DNA from: an uncultured Pseudomonadota bacterium
GTDB lineage: Bacteria; Myxococcota_A; UBA796; SXON01
Assembly: GCA_903844155.1 (NCBI GenBank)
Contig: CAIMSU010000212.1
Location: 1-60,648, forward strand
Direction: 5' to 3'
DNA: 60,648 nucleotides
Every line of letters begins with the position of its first letter. Position 1 is the first letter of the stretch. The position numbers and the translations under genes are program-made. A model generated the notes under the pieces. The model was given only the letters and a program-made list of their open reading frames with translations, was not told the origin of the DNA and searched no databases. Shown piece after piece: positions 53,655 to 60,648 of the stretch.

Positions 53655-55067
53655 TCACTCCGTCGGGCACCCGCCCGAAGCCCACGCCGCGAAGTCCCCA
53701 GCGAACGCAGCGGGGCCTGTAGGAACCACCGCTCCCGAGGCGAGGAGCGGGTCAACCACGTCGGAGAACGCGGAGTCCCAGGCGCCCAGTCCGGTTGGAA
53801 GGGCGTTCGCGTCACCAAAGTCTGGCAGGTCCAGGTCGCCGAGGTCGTCGGGGCGGACGACGAGGAACGTGCCGTTGACCCATCCCGGCCGCGCGTGCGC
53901 CGCCTCCTGACCGAGGACACTGCCCACAAAGCCAGGAAGTCGCACGGGATCAACCTCCCGTACCGGGACGACGGGCAAGTACGGGAGCGGTCCTTCAGGA
54001 TCGTCCACCGTGAACGCGACGGGATCGGCGTTCCCCGTGCCGTCTGGCGGGGTCCACGGGCTCTCGTAGGCGGCATCCAGCGCCCACCCCCCAGCGCGGT
54101 CCGTAAAATCCGTCAGCGCGCTGGCGCCCGCAGCCTGCACCTTGGACCATGCCTCCGGACCGGCATCAAACCCGCCCCCGAGCACCACCATCGTCCCTCC
54201 GGCGGCCGCGACGACCGCGTGCATGGCGGCGAAGGAAGCGGCGAGCTCGTCCGCGTCCGTCTGCGGACCCGGGCGCGCGCCCCACTCCACCGCAGGCACG
54301 AGTTCGGGACGCTGCAGCGCCAGAGTGGCCACGAACCCCTCGTCGGCGAGCACGGTCAAGCCAAAGCCGTGCGTGGCCAGACCGCCGCTCAGCCCATCCA
54401 AAACCGCGATCTCATTCGCCACGCGGTCGGGCAGTCGGTCAATCGCAAGGCCGGGATCCACCTGGAGCAGGACGCCCAGTCGAAGCACGGCGGCCGGAAC
54501 GGCATCCGTGGTCGTCCACGCGCTCGTCGTGACGGCGAAGTCCTGGATCGTCACCCCGCCGCCGCCGCCGTCGAAGGTCAACACCGCCCGCGCCCCGGCG
54601 TCCGGGAGCGCAAATTCCCACGCCAGGTCAACGTTGCCGCTGGCCGCGGCGGTGCTGGCGACGGGGGTCAACACGCCATCATCGCCCTCCTCCAGGACAG
54701 CGACGACAACGCCCAGGTGCGAGGTGATCCGGGCGTTCAACGTGTGGGACTGCCCCGGCGTGAGCACGAGGCGCGTCTCAACAGCGCCAGCGCCGGTCCA
54801 CGTGACGCAGGGCTGCGACGCGCATCCCGACTCATCGCCCAGCGTCGCGTCGCCCTGAACGTCCCATCGCGCCGAGGCCCCGTCACTCCGGGCCACATCG
54901 GCCACCACGGGCTGCCACCCGAGGCTTCGCGGCAGCCCGCACTCCATCGGCGCGGCCCGACCGCACGCGATGAGCAGGCTGGGAAGGGCCACCGCACCGG
55001 CCTGAGCCAGCCGCGGGGGAGCCGGGCGAGGGCGTGCAACGCGTGGTTTACCAACCAGAACCGGCAC
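53655..55067 (-). CDS. Lipoprotein of unknown function
   Basis: 470 residues from a GTG at 55067. The signal peptide ends in lipobox SLLIAC. Residues 40-170 look like a carbohydrate-binding-type beta-sandwich (LVLTPGQSHTLNARI, ALPDAGARAVLTFDGG). Residues 170-330 have alternating strands and helices as in a TIM-barrel (LRLGVLLQVDP, GLTVLADEGFVATL, GGTMVVLGGGFDAGPEAW, ALDAAYESPWTPPDG), suggesting a glycoside-hydrolase- or deacetylase-like enzyme, but no catalytic pair could be fixed. It converges with the sulfatase gene, 7 bases apart. Confidence 0.75.
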   Translation of the reverse strand: MPVLVGKPRVARPRPAPPRLAQAGAVALPSLLIACGRAAPMECGLPRSLGWQPVVADVARSDGASARWDVQGDATLGDESGCASQPCVTWTGAGAVETRLVLTPGQSHTLNARITSHLGVVVAVLEEGDDGVLTPVASTAAASGNVDLAWEFALPDAGARAVLTFDGGGGGVTIQDFAVTTSAWTTTDAVPAAVLRLGVLLQVDPGLAIDRLPDRVANEIAVLDGLSGGLATHGFGLTVLADEGFVATLALQRPELVPAVEWGARPGPQTDADELAASFAAMHAVVAAAGGTMVVLGGGFDAGPEAWSKVQAAGASALTDFTDRAGGWALDAAYESPWTPPDGTGNADPVAFTVDDPEGPLPYLPVVPVREVDPVRLPGFVGSVLGQEAAHARPGWVNGTFLVVRPDDLGDLDLPDFGDANALPTGLGAWDSAFSDVVDPLLASGAVVPTGPAAFAGDFAAWASGGCPTE

Positions 55068-55074
55068 GGGGGAC

Positions 55075-56022
55075 TCAGCGTTGTTTCGCAACAGCCCCCC
55101 CCTGCGCTTCGCGCCGTAGCGCCGCTTCGAGGTCCGGGTGCGCGAAGCGAAACCCCCCTGCCAGCGCTTTCGCCGGGACAGCACGCTGTCCCCCAACGAG
55201 CAACTCCCGCCCCATGTCGCCCAGCGCCAGCCCGATGAACCAGCCCGGCACCCGGAAAAGCACCGGCCGACCGCACACCCGCCCCAGCGTTTCCATCAGC
55301 ACGCGGTTGGTGACGGGGTCAGGGGCGGTCGCGTTGACGGGCCCAGCGAGCTCGGCGTCCAGCGACCAGATGATCAGGGCGACGAGATCATCGAGCGCGA
55401 TCCAGGGAAAGAACTGGTCCCCCGTTCCAACCACGGCCCCGAGCCCAAACCGCACCGGGCCGAGGAGGTTGGGGAGGGCACCGCCGTTTGCGGAGAGGAC
55501 AACGCCGATGCGGAGGTTCACCGTACGGATTCCCGCCTCGGACGCAGGCATTGTCGCGCCCTCCCACTCCCCGCAGACCTCGGGGAGAAAGCCCGTCGCC
55601 CCGCCGCGGCTCACTTCGGTCAGCAGCTCGTCACCGCGGTCGCCGTACCAGCCGACCGCCGAGGCGGAGACGAACACGCGAGGTGGAATCGGCATCTCCG
55701 CGAGCCCGCGCGCGAGGATGTCGGTCGAGTTGGCCCGGCTGTAGCTGATCTCAGCCCGCGTCGCCTGCGTCCATCTCCGCGAGACGCTCTCGCCGGAGAG
55801 GTGGACGACGGCCTCGACCACCCCGATCCCAGCGAGATCGACCCGGCTCGCCGCCGGATTCCACGTCACCTCGCCCGGTCCGGCGGGTCGACGGACCAGG
55901 CGGACCACCTCCCAGCCAGCCTCGGCGAGCGCCGCGCAAAGCGCCTTTCCGACGAGGCCGCTGGCGCCCGAGAGGAGGATCCGGCGCGGCGAACGGCCCG
56001 AATCTGCGGAAACGGCGCTCAA
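55075..56022 (-). CDS. SDR39U1/TIGR01777-type NAD-dependent epimerase
   Basis: 315 residues. The Rossmann motif LLSGASGLVGKALCAALAEAG, VVHLSGESVSRRWT, VSASAVGWYGDRGDE and the C-terminal DUF1731-type segment (RVPGWFIGLALGDMGRELLVG and following) identify the TIGR01777 family, present in most bacteria but of unknown substrate. The ATG overlaps the kinase stop (ATGA), so the protein is made from the kinase operon. Confidence 0.93.
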   Translation of the reverse strand: MSAVSADSGRSPRRILLSGASGLVGKALCAALAEAGWEVVRLVRRPAGPGEVTWNPAASRVDLAGIGVVEAVVHLSGESVSRRWTQATRAEISYSRANSTDILARGLAEMPIPPRVFVSASAVGWYGDRGDELLTEVSRGGATGFLPEVCGEWEGATMPASEAGIRTVNLRIGVVLSANGGALPNLLGPVRFGLGAVVGTGDQFFPWIALDDLVALIIWSLDAELAGPVNATAPDPVTNRVLMETLGRVCGRPVLFRVPGWFIGLALGDMGRELLVGGQRAVPAKALAGGFRFAHPDLEAALRREAQGGAVAKQR

Positions 56023-58976
56023 AGCGAGCCCAGCCGAAGCTCATCGCGCAGCGCGACCTGGGCCCGGGGGTCGAGCAGACCCAGCGCCCGCTGGACCACG
56101 CTCCGAGCGGAGACGTCCTGCATGTCGCGCAGCGCGATCGCAGCGTCGTTCAGCACCCGCGCGGCCGCTCCCGGCAGCAGCCGGGCGCCGTCCCCCACGC
56201 GAGCGATCGCCTCGGCCGCCGCGCGCCGACGAACACCGGTATCGGGATGGCATCGGGCCAGGAGCCCGGCGCGAAGCGCGTCCGCGCCGACCCCCGGCAC
56301 CGGCAACCACTCGGCCGACTCCAGCCGGGGGAGGAGCTCCGGCGGGACGGTCTGGCCAAGCGCCCGCGCGAACGGCGCCATCACGAACAGGTCCCTGCAG
56401 TCCAGCGCCAGGAGCCCCACCAGCGCCTCCCCGGCGGCGACCGGCGTCTCCTGGCCGCGAAGCCTGCCCGCGTCCACGCGGACCCCAAGCGCGATCTCCG
56501 CGACGAACGGAAGGCCGGACAGCTCCCCCGTGCTGTCCAGCTCATCGCCAAGCCGCGTGGCCAGCGCAAAGTTTGCTTCTTCAAACGCCATCTCAGCGCG
56601 CTGCATCAGCACCCGGAGTGAGGGCCCGCGGTCCGAGCAGTCCTCCGCGCGCGTCTGGGCGCGGTCCAGCAGGTCGAGCGCGCGCACGGGCTTTCGCTCG
56701 ATGCGGGCCAGCCAGGCGAGCACACACAGCGCGTCGACCTCCCCGACCGGCTCGCGACCCTCGAGCGAGCGCTCAAGCAACGCCCGCGCGAGCGTTCCCG
56801 CGCGGTCGACCTCGCCGGCATCGAGCAGCAACCGAAGCTGCGTCGCCGCGGCCTCCGGCCACACAGGTTGCCCCTCCGGCAGGCCCAACAGCCCCTCCGT
56901 GAGCAGCACGCGCGCCTCCTCGCGCTGCCCGAGCATGATCCGGGCAAGGCCGCGGCTCGCCACTGCTCGCGCCGACTCCTCCGCGTTCCCCTCGCTCCGG
57001 GCGGCCAGCAGGGCGCGAGCGTAGGCGTCGTCGGCCCGTAACGGCTGACCGAGCGTGCGCAGCGCGTCGCCGTAGACCAGGTGCAGGGTTCGGCGCAGCT
57101 TCGCCCCTTCAAGCAGGGTAAGGTGAGGTTCGGCCCGCGGAGCCAGCGCCAAGGCGCGCTCGCAGAGGCCTCGGGCGGCCATTTCCCCGCTGCGCGACCG
57201 AGCCCGTGCGGCCGCGCTGACCAGCAGGGGGTAGGCGCCGACGGCATCTCCGGCCCGGAGCAGGTGCATGGCGACGGTCTCGGAGATTGTCCCCGGCCGA
57301 CGCCGGTACCAGGCCTGAAGCCCTTCGGCTACCCGCCGATGCAACGCGGCCCGTCGCACCATCGGCATCGCCTCATAGATCGCCTGCTGGCGCCGCGGCG
57401 GGGTCAGCCCGTACAGCGTCATCGCGGTGCTCCCCTCCTTCTCGCGCGCGAGCAGGCCATCGGCGTCGATCGCCGCGATTGCTGCCTCCACCGCGCTCTC
57501 GTCCAACCCGACGAGCTGGGCAAGCAGGCCCGGCGCAGCCGTGTTTCCCAGCACCGCCAACGTCGCCGCCACCTCCGACGCCGCGACCGGCAGGCCGGCC
57601 AGCCATCGCCTCGCGCCGTCCACCTCGTCGTCCGGGAGGGGCAACGGGTCTGTCTGGAACGTCTCGACGGGCACGCACGGCTGCAGCCGGCCGTCGGCCT
57701 GGCGCTCCAACCACCCTTGCCTGAGCATGGCATCGAGCGTCCGAACCAGCGTCCCGGGCTGACCGTCCAGATCTGCGAGAAAGCGACGCGCGAGGTGAGC
57801 CGCGACGGCACCGTGGATCCCGCGGTCGCGCAGCACCTCGCGGACCTGCTCCCGATCCAGCGGCGCGAGCGAAAGCTGGCCCGGAAGGGGCGGATCGGGC
57901 GTCAGGACCACCCGCACCAGCGCGTCGCGGGGGCCGAGCCCCTCGCCCTCGTCGCCGGTCTCCACACGCACTCGCAATCCGAGGTCCGCCGCCAGCCCGT
58001 CGACCGCCGTCGCAAATCGACGACGCCCGCTCCCGACCGGGGCATGGACGCGAATGGTGCCGCCAGCAGGCCCCATCACGCGCAGCTTGACGCGCAGCGC
58101 CGCCAACACGCGCTCCCGGCCCACGTAGATCGGGGGCGGAACGGTCGCCAGAGCGGCCACAGCGTCCGCCGCGGAGGCAAACCGGCGTTGCGGGTCCTTT
58201 TCGAGGAGGCGCATGCACACGCGCTCGACCGAACGCGGGATGCGGGGGTCGATGTCGCCGAGCGGGCGCGGGGTCTCCGTGAGCTGCTTGGCCAGAAACC
58301 CGGCGATCGAGTCGGACCCGATGGGCTTCTTGCCGGTGAGGAGCAGGTAGTAGACAGCGCCGAGCGCGTAGAGATCGGCCGCGGCGGTGACGGCATCGCC
58401 GCTGATCTGCTCCGGCGCCATGAACGCGACCGTACCGACCAGGCGCCCCGTCATAGTGAGGTTTGACCTGAAGTTCTCGTTGTCCTTCACGCCGCCGAAA
58501 TCGCTCAGATGGACGTGGCCCTCGCGGTCGAGCAACACGTTCTGCGGCTTGATGTCGCGGTGGACGATACCGCGGGCGTGGATGTAGTCGAGCGCCTCGG
58601 CCAGCTCGACGAAGAGCTGCGTGGCCCGGGCGACGCGATCCGGCGGGGGGTGCGCCGCCCAACCCTCCACCACCACGGCGAGATCGGGGCCGTCGACGAG
58701 CTCCATCGCGTACCAGGGCAGGCCCCGTGTGGTGCCGGAGTCCAACGCCCGAACGATGCGCGGATGATCGAGCCGCGACAGCGTGACGAACTCACGGCGC
58801 ATCCGCTCCTCCTCCTCGGGGGAGAGCTTGGCAGGGAGCAGGATCTTGACGGCCGCGAGCCGACCGTCGCCCTGATGACGGGCGGAAAAAATGGCCGCCA
58901 GTCCCCCCTGGCCGATACCGGCCTCGACGATCCAGTCGCCAAGACGATCACCGGGGTGTGGCAGTCCAGCGTGCAC
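56019..58976 (-). CDS. Ser/Thr protein kinase with ATPase-like and TPR-like regions
   Basis: 985 residues from a GTG. The kinase domain occupies about 1-280: GIGQGGLAAIF (nucleotide loop), Lys44 in AVKILLP, HRDIKPQN (Asp141), SDFGG (Asp159) and GTVAFMAPEQ. A segment after YVGRERVLAALRVKL looks like an AAA/STAND-type ATPase, but its P-loop position reads VGSGRRRF rather than GKS/T. The C-terminal half is TPR-like helical repeats, as in PknK-type kinases. The upstream gene on the same strand is a PP2C phosphatase, so kinase and phosphatase form a pair. No membrane helix is present. Confidence 0.93.
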   Translation of the reverse strand: MHAGLPHPGDRLGDWIVEAGIGQGGLAAIFSARHQGDGRLAAVKILLPAKLSPEEEERMRREFVTLSRLDHPRIVRALDSGTTRGLPWYAMELVDGPDLAVVVEGWAAHPPPDRVARATQLFVELAEALDYIHARGIVHRDIKPQNVLLDREGHVHLSDFGGVKDNENFRSNLTMTGRLVGTVAFMAPEQISGDAVTAAADLYALGAVYYLLLTGKKPIGSDSIAGFLAKQLTETPRPLGDIDPRIPRSVERVCMRLLEKDPQRRFASAADAVAALATVPPPIYVGRERVLAALRVKLRVMGPAGGTIRVHAPVGSGRRRFATAVDGLAADLGLRVRVETGDEGEGLGPRDALVRVVLTPDPPLPGQLSLAPLDREQVREVLRDRGIHGAVAAHLARRFLADLDGQPGTLVRTLDAMLRQGWLERQADGRLQPCVPVETFQTDPLPLPDDEVDGARRWLAGLPVAASEVAATLAVLGNTAAPGLLAQLVGLDESAVEAAIAAIDADGLLAREKEGSTAMTLYGLTPPRRQQAIYEAMPMVRRAALHRRVAEGLQAWYRRRPGTISETVAMHLLRAGDAVGAYPLLVSAAARARSRSGEMAARGLCERALALAPRAEPHLTLLEGAKLRRTLHLVYGDALRTLGQPLRADDAYARALLAARSEGNAEESARAVASRGLARIMLGQREEARVLLTEGLLGLPEGQPVWPEAAATQLRLLLDAGEVDRAGTLARALLERSLEGREPVGEVDALCVLAWLARIERKPVRALDLLDRAQTRAEDCSDRGPSLRVLMQRAEMAFEEANFALATRLGDELDSTGELSGLPFVAEIALGVRVDAGRLRGQETPVAAGEALVGLLALDCRDLFVMAPFARALGQTVPPELLPRLESAEWLPVPGVGADALRAGLLARCHPDTGVRRRAAAEAIARVGDGARLLPGAAARVLNDAAIALRDMQDVSARSVVQRALGLLDPRAQVALRDELRLGSL

Positions 58977-59044
58977 GAGGGCCGGAAGCTATCAAGCATC
59001 GCGGGGGAAGGGCGGGCCTGAGCCTGAACCGGCGGCTGCCGTGG

Positions 59045-60082
59045 CTAGTGCACGTGCACGGTGGACGCGTGTGCCAGCCACCCCACCACGCCGCCGATGA
59101 GAAACGCCGCGACCACGAACGCCGCGGCCAGCTTGGGCGTGACCACGGCGGGTGTGGCACCTGGCGATGCCTGCGGGGCGGGCGGCGAGGCCTGGCCGCG
59201 GTGAAAAGGGGCGGAGTTACCGCCTTCCACACCCATGCCTGGCCAGGTGGGCTCGGCGCCGGCGTGCGCTTCGGGATCGAACGTCTGACTCGCGCTCCCG
59301 TGGGCCGCCAGCGCCGGGCGGGCCGGGGGCAACGTGGGGATCATGCCGCTGTCGACCGTTGCCAGGATGACCGTGATGTTGTCGTGCCCGCCGCGCTCGT
59401 CGGCGACCTCGACCAGCCGGTGCCCCGCCGCGACGACGTCACGCCCGGAGACGATCTCGGCGAGCTCATGCTCCTCGATCAGATCGTAGAGACCGTCGCT
59501 GCACAGGAGCAGGACGTCGCCCGGCTCGATGTCGAGTGGCTCGGTCCAGGCCCCGGGCTTGAACGCCTCACGGATGCCCGGCCCGCCGCCGATCGCCTGC
59601 ATGAGGATGTGCGCCTCGGGGTGGTTGCGGGCCTGATCGGCGGTCAGGATGCCCATCTCCACCATCCGCGCGACCCGGGTGTGGTCCTCCGATCGGACCC
59701 GATCGCGGCCGCGGAGGCGATAAAACCGGCTATCGCCGACCCAGGCGACCCAGACCTTGGAGCCGAGGACCCACGCCACCACCGCGGTGGTGCCCATCGT
59801 CGGCATGGCGCGGGCTTCGGCCACGCGGCGCACGGCGTTGTGCGCGTCCACCAGGGCCGCACAAAGCGCCTCGCGCGGTGCCGTGGCGTCCGCCACCGCC
59901 AGGCTGGACGCAATCGCGTCGACCGCGGTCGCGCTCGCGACCTCCCCGCCCTCGTGGCCGCCCATGCCGTCGCAAACGATGAGCAAGGTGCTCGCTGGGC
60001 CGAGAGGCACGATCCTCGCCGAGTCCTCGTTGAGTTCGCGCGCCCGGCCGACGTCCGTCGTGAGCTCGGTAAAAAGGGTCAT
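59045..60082 (-). CDS. PP2C-type Ser/Thr phosphatase with C-terminal anchor
   Basis: 345 residues. The catalytic domain is intact: RELNEDS (Asp20), CDGMGGH (residues 37-43), VGDSRFYRL, LLLCSDGLYDLI and GGHDNITVIL. A Pro/Ala-rich spacer leads to a C-terminal membrane helix (KLAAAFVVAAFLIGGVVGWL), making it tail-anchored with the phosphatase in the cytoplasm. A start 14 codons upstream is possible but less likely. It precedes the kinase gene by 68 bp in the same direction and probably opposes its activity. Confidence 0.93.
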   Translation of the reverse strand: MTLFTELTTDVGRARELNEDSARIVPLGPASTLLIVCDGMGGHEGGEVASATAVDAIASSLAVADATAPREALCAALVDAHNAVRRVAEARAMPTMGTTAVVAWVLGSKVWVAWVGDSRFYRLRGRDRVRSEDHTRVARMVEMGILTADQARNHPEAHILMQAIGGGPGIREAFKPGAWTEPLDIEPGDVLLLCSDGLYDLIEEHELAEIVSGRDVVAAGHRLVEVADERGGHDNITVILATVDSGMIPTLPPARPALAAHGSASQTFDPEAHAGAEPTWPGMGVEGGNSAPFHRGQASPPAPQASPGATPAVVTPKLAAAFVVAAFLIGGVVGWLAHASTVHVH

Positions 60083-60179
60083 CGGCCGACTCCGCGCGCA
60101 GCCGTGAGGCTGTAACCGGGTCACCGGAGGCGCGCCTGAGCGCGAGGTTCGCCGAGCACCGGCATCGGCGGGGCCGCGC

Positions 60180-60185
60180 TACACT
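60180..60185 (+). promoter_or_regulatory. -10-like box TACACT, 6 nt before start
   Basis: TACACT, six bases (ccctga), then ATG at 60192. It is identical in hexamer and spacing to the box upstream of the MopE-like gene at 947. No ribosome-binding site is seen, so a leaderless mRNA is likely. Confidence 0.5.
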
Positions 60186-60191
60186 CCCTGA

Positions 60192-60648
60192 ATGCTGCTG
60201 TCGCTTGCTCTACGGCTCCTCTGCACCGGAACCTGGACGTCCACCGCCTTCGCCGGAGACCCGCAGCCGGTCGTGCAGTTGCCCCCATCCGAACCCTCGT
60301 CGGATTGGGCGCCGCTGCTCCGTGAAACCGGGCTCGCCATTGGCCGGCCGAACGGTTGGGGGGTCACGGTGACGGACAGCGGCGACGGGGCGACGTGGAA
60401 GGTGCACGTCGTCGCCGCCGATGGGAAGGCGCAGGACCTGGTCGTGCTGATCCCGGCGAACGGGCAGGATCGCGAAGACCTGGCGTGGTACCTTGCGAAG
60501 CTGGCCGGCGCCACGCCCCCTCCCGTTGACGTGATCCCGCCCCAGATGCCGGCGCCCGCGCCGACGCCCACTCCCGCGCCCGAGCCGGCCCCCGCCCCGA
60601 CGCCAGCGCCCGCCCCGGCACCCAAGCCGGCCCCCGCCCCGACGCCAG
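60192..60648 (+). CDS. Secreted Pro/Ala-rich protein, truncated by window end
   Basis: The frame is open to the last base, so only the first 152 residues are seen. A signal peptide (LLSLALRLLCTGTWTSTAFA) is followed by a small beta domain of about 85 residues (GLAIGRPNGWGVTVTDSGDG, VHVVAADGKAQDLVVLI, EDLAWYLAKLAG) and then a repeating Pro-Ala-Pro-Thr/Lys/Glu tract from about residue 117. Such tracts span the periplasm or cell wall. The small domain was not recognised. It is divergent from the PP2C gene. Confidence 0.75.
   Translation, partial: MLLSLALRLLCTGTWTSTAFAGDPQPVVQLPPSEPSSDWAPLLRETGLAIGRPNGWGVTVTDSGDGATWKVHVVAADGKAQDLVVLIPANGQDREDLAWYLAKLAGATPPPVDVIPPQMPAPAPTPTPAPEPAPAPTPAPAPAPKPAPAPTP
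60540..60648 (+). repeat. Degenerate Pro-Ala coding repeat
   Basis: Short units encoding Pro-Ala and Pro-Thr (PAPAPTPTPAPEPAPAPTP and on) are repeated to the end of the window. The repeat is codon-periodic, based on ccggcgcccgc-like units. Confidence 0.7.

Noticed and set aside
55138-57024. 628-codon plus-strand frame opposite the epimerase and kinase
   Set aside because: The product is Ser/Arg/Ala-rich without domains, and the minus strand encodes conserved families.

Overview
The window is about 60.6 kb of GC-rich DNA (roughly 70 % GC by eye) carrying about 52 protein-coding genes. No rRNA, convincing tRNA, CRISPR array, insertion sequence or phage module is visible. The gene content suggests a Myxococcota-type (former Deltaproteobacteria) chromosome, probably from an environmental lineage. 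Evidence for this is the many secreted lipoproteins with MopE-like Cys/Asp repeats, FG-GAP propellers and lamin-tail domains; a protein with a MYXO-CTERM-like tail; a Ser/Thr kinase and PP2C pair; a TolQ/TolR/TolR-like motor with the composition of AglRQS; and a class B succinate dehydrogenase in sdhC-sdhA-sdhB order. The assignment is an inference.

Layout. 1-422 has no gene but holds a long nested palindrome. 423-2104 encodes two lipoproteins. 2169-7981 is a tight run of mostly NTGA-overlapped housekeeping genes: FmdB-like zinc ribbon, folD, a HEAT-like protein, a DedA protein, an MDR oxidoreductase, truD, a PPK2 kinase and a nucleoside phosphorylase-like protein. 7989-9409 has two unknowns and a small Rieske protein. 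9414-21581 alternates FG-GAP/Ig-type lipoproteins with two radical SAM proteins and a 1038-residue protein that looks like an Ig-like passenger with a C-terminal beta-barrel. 21654-26273 has a mannose-1-phosphate guanylyltransferase divergent from ppk1 and an unknown beta-rich protein. 27445-31586 (minus) is an apparent operon: TolQ/ExbB, two TolR/ExbD, a glycerol-3-phosphate acyltransferase and a short GpsA homologue without its catalytic lysines.

31895-40489 carries a third radical SAM protein, a lytic transglycosylase with a HAD protein, an SDR, a secreted PEGA-like protein and a Rieske oxygenase behind a clear promoter and operator. 40576-45572 is sdhCAB followed by a translationally coupled GT-C-like membrane protein. 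45756-53647 has a BNR-type secreted propeller, an RlmL-type rRNA methyltransferase, and a lipoprotein / sulfatase-like lipoprotein / sulfatase operon. 53655-60082 (minus) runs from a PP2C phosphatase through a 985-residue Ser/Thr kinase to an SDR39U1-type epimerase and a lipoprotein. The window ends inside a secreted Pro/Ala-rich protein.

The most striking non-coding pattern is a TA-starting -10-like hexamer exactly 6 nt before the start codon of ten unrelated genes, mostly without a Shine-Dalgarno sequence. This points to widespread leaderless transcription. Two gene-free stretches (191-279 and 37173-37255) share an unusual architecture of paired near-palindromes in inverted orientation. The best candidate for an undescribed functional unit is the TolQRR / acyltransferase / GpsA-like operon.
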